Source of the DNA: Phycisphaerae bacterium
Lineage (GTDB): Bacteria; Planctomycetota; Phycisphaerae; UBA1845; Fen-1342
Length of the DNA: 64,000 nucleotides
NCBI GenBank assembly: GCA_017999985.1
Contig: JAGNKU010000002.1
Span: forward strand, 62,001 to 126,000
Direction: 5' to 3'
Made by a program: the position numbers and the translations under genes. Below are positions 46,100 to 56,513 of the stretch, one piece after another. The notes below the pieces were generated by a model. It saw only the letters and a program-made list of their open reading frames with translations. It made no database searches and was not told the origin of the DNA. How positions within the stretch are numbered: the first letter of the stretch is position 1; each line of letters opens with the position of its first letter.

Positions 46100-47170
46100 A
46101 TGTTGCGGAAGCGCGCCGTGTTTCTTCGGAGATCTTGCGCGATTCTCATGGGATGCGTGCTGACGGCGCGGGCCTTCGCCGCGGAGCGCGTGGTGTTGGC
46201 GGAGTATTTCACCTCCGTGACCTGAGCGTACGACGTCTACGCCCGTGCGGCGATGGAGGCGCTGCTCCTGGATCCGAACGACGTGGTGGCGGACGGCACG
46301 CTCGCGCTCGTCGAAATCCACATTCTGGACAACTACGTAACCGATTGGGCGCAGCAACGCGCGGAGTTTTACGACGCGACTGGCACGCCTATGGTCTGGT
46401 TTGACGGAACCGTCGTGGTCGCAGGTGCAACGAGCTTCCCATACACCTACATGACTTACCTGACGCGCTACAACCAGCGCCGCGCGGTTCCGACGGACGT
46501 GACACTATCGGTCACGGCCGAGCAACTCAGCGGCCCGACGTTCACGCTCCGCGCGCGGGTTGGCGTGGAGGCCGGCGGGACCGGCAAGACGCTGCGTGCA
46601 TACATGGTGGCGGTCCTCGCCCATTGGCCGCCAATACCCGCGGATTCGCACAACGCGTTTCGAACGGCCGCCACCACCGCAGACGTGACGCTCCTGCCGG
46701 GCGAAATCGCGGTGGTGGAGCGCGAGTTGACGTTCGACGAAATCGCCTGGGCTGCGCCCGAGGACATTCGGATCATTGCCTGGGCCCAGGAGCCGCAGGG
46801 CAGCGCGTCGCCGAGCGACCCTGCGACGGTGTACCAGGCCGCGGTCCTGCCCTGGCCATTTCCGCCGGACTGCAATGCGAACGGCGTCGCGGATCCGCAG
46901 GACATCGCGGACGGGACCTCCGCCGACGTCAACGGCAACGAGATCCCCGACGAGTGCGAGGTCTGGGTTGGCGATCTGAACTGCGACAGTACCGTCGACT
47001 TCCGCGACATCAACCCATTCGTGCTCTATCTCACCGACTTCCCGGCGTGGCAAAGCGCGTTTCCGGAATGCAACGCCGCCAACGGCGACATCAACGGCGA
47101 TGGCACGTACGGGCAGGGCTCGTTCGGCGACATCAATCCGTTCGTCACGCTCTTGATGGGCAAATCCTGA
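46100..47170 (+). CDS. Secreted thioredoxin-like/dockerin-like protein interrupted by an in-frame TGA
   Basis: AAGGAG 7 bp upstream supports a start at 46100. A signal peptide (FLRRSCAILMGCVLTARAFA) leads to RVVLAEYFTSVT, then an in-frame TGA at codon 42 (46223-46225). AYDVYARAAMEALL continues in the same frame to the stop at 47170. In related secreted thioredoxin-fold proteins a CxxC follows this strand (EYFT-x-x-C). The TGA replaces the expected first Cys, and the second is Asp45. The remainder has thioredoxin-like features (FYDATGTPMVWFDGT), a calcium-loop motif and two dockerin-like DINPFV units. Options are selenocysteine, a recent nonsense mutation, or error. I count it as one locus of 356 sense codons. 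Confidence 0.6.
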
Positions 47171-47192
47171 TCGCCGGCTTCCGAGGTGCAGG

Positions 47193-48275
47193 TTACGGCG
47201 CGGCGGGCTCGGCCACCGGCGTCGCCATGGCGGGGATGCGGACGGTGAAGAGCGATCCGCCGGCGTCGCCGGGCGAGACGTTGATGGACCCGTGATGGGC
47301 GTCGACGATCCGGGCGGCGATCGCGAGGCCGAGGCCCGTGCCCTTGCCCCCGGTCTTCGTCGTGAAGAACGGCTCGAAGATGTGCGGCAACACGTCGGGC
47401 GCAATGCCCGTGCCCGTGTCGGCCACGTCGATACAGAGGGCGTGGGCGGGGGTGTCGCCGGGGGCACCGAGTGTCTGGACCTCGCGGCGGACGACCACGC
47501 GCAGGTCGCCGCCGTCTGGCATACTGTCGGCGGCGTTGAGCATCAGGTTCACGAAGACCTGCTCCAGGAGGGGCTGATCCGCGAGCGCACGATCGTCGTC
47601 AGTGTGGATCTCACGGGTAAGGCGGATCCCGCGACCGTCGATCTTCGGGGTAACGACCTCGATCGCCCGGTTCACGACATCGGAGAGGCGCGTCTCCGTG
47701 CTGCGCATGGCCTGCTCGCGCGCGAGGGTCAACAGCCGACGCACGATGAGCTCGATGCGCTCCAAGCCACTGTCGATCAAGTCGAGCATCTGGCCGGCGC
47801 GCTGCGGATCGGCCAGCGAGCGACGCAGGATGCGCGTGCAGTTCTGCACGCCGTCGAGCGGGTTGTTCACCTCGTGGGCCACGCTCGCAGCCAGTTCACC
47901 CAGAAACGCGAGCCGCTCACGGCGGCGCAGTTCCTCGTGCAGGCGCGCCTGCTGGCGGCTGGCCTCGGTCAGGCGCGCGGCGAGGACGTTGACGGCGGAG
48001 ATGAGCTTGTACATGTCGTCGCCGGGCTGGGCGTCCAGCGTGATCGCCGGCCGGCCGTGCCCGATGTCGTCGGCTACGCGTCTGAGCCGGCCGAGCGTGG
48101 CGTGCAGGTAGTAGCGTGCGACGCGTCCGCAAATCAACGCGGTCAGCAACGAACCGAGCGTGCAGATCAGGATGACCTGCCAGGCGGACGGCTCGAGCAG
48201 CAGGGCGATGGCCCCGCTGAGCAGGATGCCCGCGTGCAACAGCAGCAGCAGCTTGTGACGAAAGCGCCGAAACAT
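47193..48275 (-). CDS. Membrane sensor histidine kinase
   Basis: 360 aa from the ATG at 48275. Two hydrophobic segments near the N-terminus ([20 protein letters not shown] and [17 protein letters not shown]) are followed by a HAMP-like linker, H-box [14 protein letters not shown]-box [10 protein letters not shown] and G-boxes including [10 protein letters not shown]. There is almost no periplasmic loop, so it may sense within the membrane or through a partner. No cognate regulator is adjacent. The Shine-Dalgarno is weak, so the start is less certain. Confidence 0.88.
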   Translation of the reverse strand: MFRRFRHKLLLLLHAGILLSGAIALLLEPSAWQVILICTLGSLLTALICGRVARYYLHATLGRLRRVADDIGHGRPAITLDAQPGDDMYKLISAVNVLAARLTEASRQQARLHEELRRRERLAFLGELAASVAHEVNNPLDGVQNCTRILRRSLADPQRAGQMLDLIDSGLERIELIVRRLLTLAREQAMRSTETRLSDVVNRAIEVVTPKIDGRGIRLTREIHTDDDRALADQPLLEQVFVNLMLNAADSMPDGGDLRVVVRREVQTLGAPGDTPAHALCIDVADTGTGIAPDVLPHIFEPFFTTKTGGKGTGLGLAIAARIVDAHHGSINVSPGDAGGSLFTVRIPAMATPVAEPAAP

Positions 48276-48343
48276 CCTATGCTCTATTATCCGGTACGGC
48301 GGCCGGGCCACAAGCCGGCCGGGTCCGGTCCACAGGAGAACCC

Positions 48344-49351
48344 GTGAGCCAGCATCACGACGACGAAACGCCGACGACCGCGCGCCGCTCGCCAGCGAAC
48401 CGGCTGGGCCTGCCATACCGCCCGGCGCCGCCGCGCCGCCTGCAAACGCCCATCATCGACGTGCACACACACGTGCGGCACATGGCCAGCGCGGCGCAGT
48501 TCTTCGCGGCGGCGGATGCGTACGGTGTCGGCCACATCGTGACGATGACGCCGCTCGACGAGGTCGAGGCGTTGCGGGCCGCGTATCCGGAGCGGCTGTC
48601 GTTCATTGCGGTCCCGCGCTGGCGTGATCTGTCGAGCTCGAATGCGTTTCAGCGGCAGTGGCTGGCGGATCTGGAGGCGTTTCGCGCATTGGGAGCGCGG
48701 CGGATGAAGTTCTGGCTGGCGCCGCCGATGCGAGGCGAGTACGGCCTGCGACTGCAAGACGCCTTCTTTGCCCCGCTGATTCGCCGTGGCGTCGAGCTGG
48801 GCTATGACTTCATGGTCCATGTCGGCGACCCGAGCGAGTGGTTCGCGCCCGGGGGGCGCTACGCCGACGCGGCACGCTTCGGGACGAAGCACGAGCAGTA
48901 CACGCAACTCGAATTCCTGCTGGAGCGCGTTGCGCCGCGGACGGTGATCGCGGCGCACATGGGCGGTAACTGCGAGGAACCGGAGTTCCTGGAGCGGCTG
49001 CTCGACCGCTATCCAAATCTATACCTCGACAGCAGTGCGACGAAGTGGGTCGTGCGCGCCGTAGCCCGGCAGCCGGACGCGCTGCGCGACTTCATGATTC
49101 GCAAACAGGACCGTGTACTGTTTGGCAGCGACCTCGTCGTGGGTGGCGACTACGGCTTCGAGCATTACGCCAGCCGGTACTGGTGCCACCAGGTGATGTG
49201 GGAAACCGACTACCGCGGCGAGAGCCCGATCGAGGATCCGGACGCCGACGATCCGCCGCGGTTGGCGGGGCTGGCGCTGCCGGATGAGGTCCTGCGCAAA
49301 CTGTACTACGACAATGCCGTGCGGTTGGGGCACGGGCCGCTCGACGGCTGA
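48344..49351 (+). CDS. Amidohydrolase (COG2159-type metal-dependent hydrolase)
   Basis: 335 aa from a GTG with GGAG upstream. A TIM-barrel amidohydrolase: IIDVHTH gives the first two metal-binding histidines (His41, His43), VIAAHMGG a third, and VLFGSDLVV the Asp ligand. Substrate not predictable; relatives include decarboxylases. It starts ~70 bp from the divergent histidine kinase gene, so a shared promoter region is likely. Confidence 0.85.
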   Translation: MSQHHDDETPTTARRSPANRLGLPYRPAPPRRLQTPIIDVHTHVRHMASAAQFFAAADAYGVGHIVTMTPLDEVEALRAAYPERLSFIAVPRWRDLSSSNAFQRQWLADLEAFRALGARRMKFWLAPPMRGEYGLRLQDAFFAPLIRRGVELGYDFMVHVGDPSEWFAPGGRYADAARFGTKHEQYTQLEFLLERVAPRTVIAAHMGGNCEEPEFLERLLDRYPNLYLDSSATKWVVRAVARQPDALRDFMIRKQDRVLFGSDLVVGGDYGFEHYASRYWCHQVMWETDYRGESPIEDPDADDPPRLAGLALPDEVLRKLYYDNAVRLGHGPLDG

Positions 49352-49434
49352 GAAGCGGGGGTGACGATTGGCGGCCGGGGGGCTATCATCGACCGCACGG
49401 CAAGGGCTCGAAAACGCTGATCATGGAGTAACGC

Positions 49435-51594
49435 ATGTACACGCGCATGTTCCTGGTTGTCACGTCGATTCTGGGATTGGCCACTGTCGCGAGTGCCCAG
49501 AATGCAGGTGCGGGAGAGGCCGCACTAACCTATCCCAAGGTCAAGACCGTCGATCAGGTCGACGAACTGCACGGCGTGAAAGTCGCCGACCCGTACCGCT
49601 GGCTCGAAGACCTCGATTCGCCGGAGACCGCGGCCTGGGTGGCGGCGCAGAACGAGGTCACGTTCAGGTTCCTCGGCGAGATTCCGGCGCGCGAGCGAAT
49701 CAAGGAGCGCATGACGAAGCTATGGGACTTCGAGCGCTACGGGTTGCCGTTCAAGGAGGGTGGCCGCTACTTCTACTCGAAGAATGACGGGCTGCAGGCG
49801 CAATCCGTCTTCTACGTGCTCGATTCGCTCGACGGCGAGCCGCGCGTGCTGATCGACCCGAACAAGCTGTCCGAGGATGGGACCGTCGCGCTGGCCGGCC
49901 TGTCGATCAGCGAGGACGGCAAGCGGATGGCGTATGGATTGTCGACCGCCGGCTCGGACTGGGTCGAGTATCGCGTGCGCGACATCGACACCGGCCGGGA
50001 CCTGGACGACCATCTGAAGTGGATCAAGTTCTCGGGGGCATCGTGGACGAAAGACGGCCAGGGGTTCTACTACAGCCGGTTCGATGAACCGAAGGGCGAC
50101 CAGCTCAAAGATACCAATTACTACCAGAAGCTGTGGTATCACAAGCTGGGCACGGCGCAGGTCGATGACAAACTGGTCTACAGCCGGCCGGACCAGAAGG
50201 AATGGGGCTTCGCGGGCGAGGTCACGGAGGACGGCCAGTACCTGGTCATCACCATTACGCAGGGCACGGAACGCAAGAACCGCGTTTACTTCCAGGACCT
50301 CGCAACGGGCGACGGCCAGACGATCGAACTGCTGAACGACTTCGACGCCCAATACGGGTTCATCAACAACGACGGCCCGGTGTTCTGGTTCTTCACCGAC
50401 CTGGACGCGCCGCGCGGCCGGGTGATCGCGATCGACACGCGCCAGCCGGAGCGCGCCAACTGGAAGGAAATCATCCCGCAAGCCGCGGAAACGCTCGACG
50501 GAGTCACGCTCGTCAACGACACGTTCATCGCGCACTACCTGAAGGACGCGTACACGCAGGTGCGGATGTTCGACCTCCGCGGCCAGCATGTCCGCGACGT
50601 GGCGCTGCCGGGGGTGGGCACGGCGGGCGGCTTCGGCGGCAAGCGCCGCGACACCGAGACCTTCTACTCGTACACCAGCTTCAACATGCCGAACACGATC
50701 TACCGCTACGACATGCCGAGCGGCGCGAGCACCGTGTACCGCCAGCCGCAGGTCGATTTCGACCCCGCGCAGTACACGACGCAACAGGTCTTCTACAACA
50801 GCAAGGACGGCACGCGCATCCCGATGTTCATCACCCACAAGAAGAACATCCAGCTCGACGGCCACAACCCGACCATGCTCTACGGCTACGGCGGCTTTAA
50901 CGCCTCGATGACGCCGTATTTCTCGATTTCACGCCTCGTGTGGATGGAACTCGGCGGCGTGTTCGCGCTGGCCAACATCCGCGGCGGCGGCGAATACGGC
51001 AAGGCCTGGCACGACGCCGGCCGCCTCGCGAACAAGCAGAACTGCTTCGACGATTTCATCGCGGCGGCGGAGTGGCTGATCGCGAACAAGTACACCAGCG
51101 CACAGAAACTCGCGATCAGCGGGGGCAGCAACGGCGGGCTGCTGGTGGGGGCCTGCATGACGCAGCGGCCGGACCTGTTCGGGGCGTGCCTGCCGGCGGT
51201 CGGGGTAATGGACATGCTGCGGTTCCACAAGTTCACGATCGGGTGGGCGTGGACTTCGGACTACGGCTCGCCGGACGAGCCCGAGGCGTTCAAGACACTC
51301 CTGAAGTACAGCCCGCTGCACAACCTGAAGCCGGGCACGTGCTATCCGGCGACGCTGGTGACGACGGCAGATCACGATGACCGCGTGGTGCCGGCGCACA
51401 GCTTCAAGTTCATCTCGGCGCTGCAGGCGGCGCAAGGCTGCGGCAACCCCGTGCTGATTCGCATCGAGACCAAGGCGGGGCATGGCGGGGGCAAGCCGAC
51501 GCAGAAGATCATCGAGGAAATCAGCGACCAATATGCGTTTCTGATGCGCGTGCTGGACGTCAAACCGGCGGGCACAGCGGCGGCAATGGACTGA
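49435..51594 (+). CDS. Prolyl oligopeptidase (S9A), secreted
   Basis: 719 aa, the full S9A length plus a signal peptide (LVVTSILGLATVASA). The beta-propeller (~70-430) contains repeated FYYSRFDEPKGDQLKDTNYYQ-type blades. The alpha/beta hydrolase core holds the nucleophile Ser565 in GGSNGG, with the catalytic Asp in DHDDRVVP and His in KAGHGGGKP. It cleaves after proline in short peptides, here outside the cytoplasm. ATGGAG precedes the ATG. It stands alone. Confidence 0.93.
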   Translation: MYTRMFLVVTSILGLATVASAQNAGAGEAALTYPKVKTVDQVDELHGVKVADPYRWLEDLDSPETAAWVAAQNEVTFRFLGEIPARERIKERMTKLWDFERYGLPFKEGGRYFYSKNDGLQAQSVFYVLDSLDGEPRVLIDPNKLSEDGTVALAGLSISEDGKRMAYGLSTAGSDWVEYRVRDIDTGRDLDDHLKWIKFSGASWTKDGQGFYYSRFDEPKGDQLKDTNYYQKLWYHKLGTAQVDDKLVYSRPDQKEWGFAGEVTEDGQYLVITITQGTERKNRVYFQDLATGDGQTIELLNDFDAQYGFINNDGPVFWFFTDLDAPRGRVIAIDTRQPERANWKEIIPQAAETLDGVTLVNDTFIAHYLKDAYTQVRMFDLRGQHVRDVALPGVGTAGGFGGKRRDTETFYSYTSFNMPNTIYRYDMPSGASTVYRQPQVDFDPAQYTTQQVFYNSKDGTRIPMFITHKKNIQLDGHNPTMLYGYGGFNASMTPYFSISRLVWMELGGVFALANIRGGGEYGKAWHDAGRLANKQNCFDDFIAAAEWLIANKYTSAQKLAISGGSNGGLLVGACMTQRPDLFGACLPAVGVMDMLRFHKFTIGWAWTSDYGSPDEPEAFKTLLKYSPLHNLKPGTCYPATLVTTADHDDRVVPAHSFKFISALQAAQGCGNPVLIRIETKAGHGGGKPTQKIIEEISDQYAFLMRVLDVKPAGTAAAMD

Positions 51595-51763
51595 GGCGCG
51601 GACCGGCCGCGCGACGATGCGCGAGAAAGTCGCACGCAAATCTTTGTCGGAAGCGGTTCCGGCCGTTTAGACTCTTCTTAGGCAAGAATTGCGCGTCGCC
51701 TGTGCCTATGGTGCCGGCCGTGGGCAGTGTGGTTGGATATCAGGGGCGCGGAGGAGCGTCGTG

Positions 51764-52441
51764 ATGGTGGGACGCTGCGGTTTGTGCCTGCTGATTCTGA
51801 TGGGGGTCGCAACCCTTGCAGCTATGGGGCCGGCAAGCGACCCGCCCGGAACGCTCGCCGAAGGGACTGGCCCGCGTGACACGTGGTCGCCGGGCGATGT
51901 GAATTGCGACGGCGCGGTCAGCTTTGGCGATATCAACGTGTTTGTCCTCGCGCTTTCAGACCCCACGGCATACGCGACGCAGTATCCCGGTTGTCCAGTG
52001 AGCAATGCAGACCTGAACGACGACGGCGCGGTCGATTTTCGTGATATCAACCCGTTCGTCGCACGGCTCGCCAGCGGCCCGCCGCACATCGGCGAGAGCT
52101 CGCCGGGTGAGTGCATCATGCCCACGGGTGGCCGCGGCATCTTCTGCCCGGAAGACGTCGTCACATTCTGGGTCACGGATGGCGTGCTGCACATGCAGCA
52201 CGAGAACGCGGAGTACAACTGCTGCGCGGACGACATCGAGATATCGCTGCTCGTCGCTGGTGTGGTCGTCCACCTGGAGGAACAGGAGATCCTGCTGCAG
52301 GTTCCGTGTCCTTGCCTGTGCTGCTACGAACCGACGGCGACGGTCGTTGGACTGCCGCCGGGCACGTACACGGTGGAACTGTGCTGGCTCGACGCGGACA
52401 GCGGGTGGACGTGCCACGTTGAGACGATCGTTGTGCCCTGA
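51764..52441 (+). CDS. Secreted dockerin-like protein with Cys-rich C-terminal domain (first copy)
   Basis: 225 aa. GGAGGAG precedes the ATG, followed by a signal peptide (LCLLILMGVATLAAMG). Two dockerin-like units (GDVNCDGAVSFGDINVFVLAL and DLNDDGAVDFRDINPFVARL) occupy ~45-110. The C-terminal domain carries conserved cysteines (EYNCCADDIEISLLV and CPCLCCYEP), then GLPPGTYTVELCW. It is a close tandem paralogue of the next gene (see the 65-bp identical block). The calcium-binding role of the modules and the function of the Cys-rich part are unknown. Confidence 0.75.
   Translation: MVGRCGLCLLILMGVATLAAMGPASDPPGTLAEGTGPRDTWSPGDVNCDGAVSFGDINVFVLALSDPTAYATQYPGCPVSNADLNDDGAVDFRDINPFVARLASGPPHIGESSPGECIMPTGGRGIFCPEDVVTFWVTDGVLHMQHENAEYNCCADDIEISLLVAGVVVHLEEQEILLQVPCPCLCCYEPTATVVGLPPGTYTVELCWLDADSGWTCHVETIVVP
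52022..52086 (+). repeat. 65-bp block identical to 52666-52730 in the paralogue
   Basis: The segment encoding DGAVDFRDINPFVARLASGPP is identical over 65 bp in both tandem genes, including synonymous sites, while flanking parts differ. This indicates recent duplication or gene conversion. Confidence 0.85.
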
Positions 52442-52476
52442 GCGGACGGGCCAGGTGTACGAAGGGAGTGCGGAAG

Positions 52477-53082
52477 ATGTGCACTGCGGTGACAGCCGTG
52501 TGGGTGACCTTGTCCATTCTGCCGGTCTGGGCGGCTGGGGACATGAACTGTGATGGGGTGCTCGATTTCGCCGACATCAACGCGTTTGTTCTGGCCCTCG
52601 CCAACCCTGCGGCCTACGAAGTGGCGTATCCAGACTGTCCTCGGAACAACGCCGACCTCAACGGTGACGGCGCGGTCGATTTTCGTGATATCAACCCGTT
52701 CGTCGCACGGCTCGCCAGCGGCCCGCCGCATATCGGCGCGACGTCGCATGGCGACTGTGAGCTGCCCGGGGGCGGCCGCGATGCGTTCTGCGACCCCGAT
52801 GTGGTGGCGTTCTGGGTCGCCGACGGCGTGCTGCACATGCGGCACGAAAACGCGGAATACAACTGCTGCCTGGACGACATCGCGATCACGCTGACTGTCA
52901 CGGGCAACGTCGTCCACCTGGAAGAGGAGGAAATCCTGACCCTGCCGTGTTACTGCCTGTGCTGCTACGAGCCGATGGCGACGGTCGTTGGTCTGGCACC
53001 GGGGACTTACACCGTCGAGCTGTGCTGGTATGACTACTTCGACGGGTGGACGTGCTTCACGGAGACCGTCGTCATGCCTTGA
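52477..53082 (+). CDS. Secreted dockerin-like protein with Cys-rich C-terminal domain (second copy)
   Basis: 201 aa from the ATG at 52477 (AAGGGAG 8 bp upstream); a GTG three codons earlier overlaps that site. Signal peptide: VTAVWVTLSILPVWAAG. It has the same layout as its upstream paralogue: two dockerin-like units (GDMNCDGVLDFADINAFVLAL and LNGDGAVDFRDINPFVARL), then the Cys-rich domain (EYNCCLDDI and CYCLCCYEP) and GTYTVELCW. The genes are 35 bp apart, so they form an operon. Possible roles include surface attachment; none is shown. Confidence 0.78.
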   Translation: MCTAVTAVWVTLSILPVWAAGDMNCDGVLDFADINAFVLALANPAAYEVAYPDCPRNNADLNGDGAVDFRDINPFVARLASGPPHIGATSHGDCELPGGGRDAFCDPDVVAFWVADGVLHMRHENAEYNCCLDDIAITLTVTGNVVHLEEEEILTLPCYCLCCYEPMATVVGLAPGTYTVELCWYDYFDGWTCFTETVVMP

Positions 53083-53299
53083 GCGGAGGGGATGCGGGGG
53101 TTGGGGTGCAGAGTCCGTGTTCCCGGGCGCGCGTACCTATTCGCCCGGCGAACCGGACTCTGCCCTTTTTGTGAATGGCACGCGCGGCCTACAATCACGC
53201 GTGCTGCCTGACGGGCGGCGCTGCGCGCCAACGTGCGGCAACGGCCTGGCGCGGCTGACGCTGCCCGGTGTGACCGACCTCTGACGTAAGGAGCTGCAC

Positions 53300-54286
<987 letters not shown>

Positions 54287-54390
54287 GCGCAAGCCGCAAA
54301 GTCCCTGCCTCGCGAAGTGGGGCCAGGGCCGGCGTGGAAGCCGCGATCCGCGCGCGGGCGTTCGGTTGCCGCGTTGTTCAGTCCGTGTTG

Positions 54391-55710
54391 CTACAAGACC
54401 GCCTTGACGGCCGCGGCCAGCTTCCCGGGCGTGCGTTCTTCCAGCTCGTATGTCACGCGCAGAGACGGCTTGTTGATCTTCAGCATGCGCCCCAGGTCGA
54501 TCGGCGTACCGATCAGCACGAGGTCGCACGGGACGGCGTTGATCGTCCGCTCGAGCTCCTTCATCTGCTTCTGTCCGTAGCCCATCGCCGGCAGCACTTC
54601 GGTGACGTGCGTGTATTTCGCGAACGTCTTCTTGATGCTGCCGACGGCGTACGGACGCGGATCAACCAGCTTTTTGGCGCCGAACTTCTTCGCCGCGATG
54701 TGGCCGGCGCCGTATTTCATCTCGCCATGCGTGAGCGTCGGCCCATCCTCGACCACGAGTACCTTCTTGCCTTTGATCTGCTTCGGCTCGGACACGAATA
54801 CGGGTGAATCCGCCATGATGACGCGGGCCCGCGGATTCGCAGTCTTGATGTTGGCCAGCACGGTCGCGACGTCCTTCTTGCTCGCCGTGTTCACCTTGTT
54901 GACGACGATGACGTCGGCCATCCGCAGGTTTGTCTCGCCCGGGTAGTAGCGCACTTCGTGGCCCGGACGGTGCGGATCGACGACCGTGATGAAGAGGTCC
55001 GGCTTGTAGAACGGCATGTCATTGTTGCCGCCGTCCCACAGCACGACGTCCGCCTCGGCTTCCGCGGCCCGCAGGATCTTCTCGTAGTCCACGCCGGCGA
55101 AGACCAGGTTGCCCGCCTCGATATGCGGCTCGTACTCCTCGCGTTCCTCGATGGTGCACTCGTGCGCATCGAGGTCGGCCAGCGTCGCGAAACGCTGGCA
55201 GATCTGCTTCGTCAGGTCGCCGTAGGGCATCGGGTGCCGGACCGCCGCGACCTTCTTGCCGGCCTTCTTCAGCAGGCGCACGACGGCCCGCGATGTCTGG
55301 CTCTTGCCGCAGCCGGTGCGGACCGCACAGACGGCGATCACCGGCTTGCTGCTCCTGAGCATCGTGTGCCGGTGACCGAGCATGCAGAAGTCGGCGCCGG
55401 CGGCGTTGACGAGCGCGCCCTTGTGCATCACGACTTCGTGCGGCAAATCCGAGTATGCCAGCGCGACAAGGCCCACGTTGTGCTGACGGATAAGGTCGGT
55501 GATCTGGTCCTCGGCGTAGATTGGAATCCCTTGCGGATAGCGCGGTCCGGCGAGAGCAGGGGGGTACACGCGCCCGTCGATGTCCGGGATCTGCGCCGCG
55601 GTGAAGGCGACCACTTCGACGGTGGGGTTGTCGCGCCAGTAGACGTTGAAATCGTGAAAGTCGCGCCCGGCGGCGCCCATGATGATGACTCTGCGGCTCG
55701 CTTGGTTCAT
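54391..55710 (-). CDS. Cyclic 2,3-diphosphoglycerate synthetase-like GTPase family protein
   Basis: 439 aa. An N-terminal domain (MGAAGRDFHDFNVYWRDNP) precedes a P-loop (AVRTGCGKSQTS, 131-138) and GGNNDMPF and VVNKVNTA motifs. This layout is the cPGS/COG2403 family. The founding member makes cyclic 2,3-diphosphoglycerate in thermophilic methanogens. Most bacterial homologues are uncharacterised, so I give only the family. It is the only gene on this strand in the vicinity and is divergent from the small membrane-protein trio. Confidence 0.78.
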   Translation of the reverse strand: MNQASRRVIIMGAAGRDFHDFNVYWRDNPTVEVVAFTAAQIPDIDGRVYPPALAGPRYPQGIPIYAEDQITDLIRQHNVGLVALAYSDLPHEVVMHKGALVNAAGADFCMLGHRHTMLRSSKPVIAVCAVRTGCGKSQTSRAVVRLLKKAGKKVAAVRHPMPYGDLTKQICQRFATLADLDAHECTIEEREEYEPHIEAGNLVFAGVDYEKILRAAEAEADVVLWDGGNNDMPFYKPDLFITVVDPHRPGHEVRYYPGETNLRMADVIVVNKVNTASKKDVATVLANIKTANPRARVIMADSPVFVSEPKQIKGKKVLVVEDGPTLTHGEMKYGAGHIAAKKFGAKKLVDPRPYAVGSIKKTFAKYTHVTEVLPAMGYGQKQMKELERTINAVPCDLVLIGTPIDLGRMLKINKPSLRVTYELEERTPGKLAAAVKAVL

Positions 55711-55941
55711 AAACTCGCGTCCACTCTGGCCTTGAGAGGGGTTTGGTACGTCGCGGCAGCTGGCTGCTCAGGCGCCAAGCATCCGTGCTGGGCGCAGTCC
55801 ATCGCTGCGGCCCAGAACATAGCCGGGCCTGCATATTTACTCAAGCGGCGGCTGGCGCCCGCGGGCAGGGGGGCCTTGTCCTGTGGGCCGGCGCTCCGTA
55901 CTATGCAGCGGGTGAATTGCCGCCCTCCATGGAGCCCGACG

Positions 55942-56175
55942 ATGCGTTCGTGGTCACAAACACTTGCCCGCCTTGGTGTTGTCGTCGTGACCGTCCTCAC
56001 GCTGTGCGCAGCCCCGGTCTCCGCTCAGGACAAGGACGAGACGATCTGGCGAGAACCCGGCATCAGCTACCTGCCAGAACGATCACCGTACATTGAGTGG
56101 ATCGCCGCCACGGTGATGATCATCGGCTGTCTCCTGGCGGCGTTCAAGAATCCGCACCGTACGCACCTGGACTAA
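55942..56175 (+). CDS. Small exported membrane protein (first of trio)
   Basis: 77 aa with GGAG ~8 bp before the ATG. A signal peptide (ARLGVVVVTVLTLCAAPVSA) leads to a short outer segment and a C-terminal transmembrane helix (IEWIAATVMIIGCLLAAF) with a basic tail. No family recognised. The next gene starts ~50 bp on, and the three form a probable operon. Confidence 0.6.
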   Translation: MRSWSQTLARLGVVVVTVLTLCAAPVSAQDKDETIWREPGISYLPERSPYIEWIAATVMIIGCLLAAFKNPHRTHLD

Positions 56176-56222
56176 TCCCGGCCGCAGGCCCCAGCGCCGC
56201 GGCCGCCTCTGCGGAGCCTGCC

Positions 56223-56504
56223 ATGAACAAGACCACGTGGCTGACCGTGCTCGTCTGCGTGAATCTGCTCCTGCTGACGGCGATCGGCCTGTTCGCGAGC
56301 ACGCCCCGCACGGCGCTCGCGCAAGGCACGGGCCTGGCGGCGAACTACATGGTGGTCGCCGGCCGCATCCAGAGCGAGTTTGACGCGTTGTACCTGATTG
56401 ACCTGCGTGAACGCACGCTGCATGCGTTCTATTTCATCAAGGGCAGCCGGGAGCTGAAGTACGCCGGCTACCGCGACCTCGAACGCGATTTCCGCAACAA
56501 TTGA
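56223..56504 (+). CDS. Small membrane-anchored protein (second of trio)
   Basis: 93 aa. GGAG precedes the ATG. An N-terminal anchor (WLTVLVCVNLLLLTAIGLFA) is followed by a small beta-rich domain (NYMVVAGRIQSEFDALYLID, ERTLHAFYFIKG). The same pattern recurs in the third gene of the trio (DYILLTQQLSQTTEGVVVID, RMIIYEFDYND), so the two are paralogues. Function unknown. Confidence 0.65.
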   Translation: MNKTTWLTVLVCVNLLLLTAIGLFASTPRTALAQGTGLAANYMVVAGRIQSEFDALYLIDLRERTLHAFYFIKGSRELKYAGYRDLERDFRNN

Positions 56505-56513
56505 GGTGCCGCG

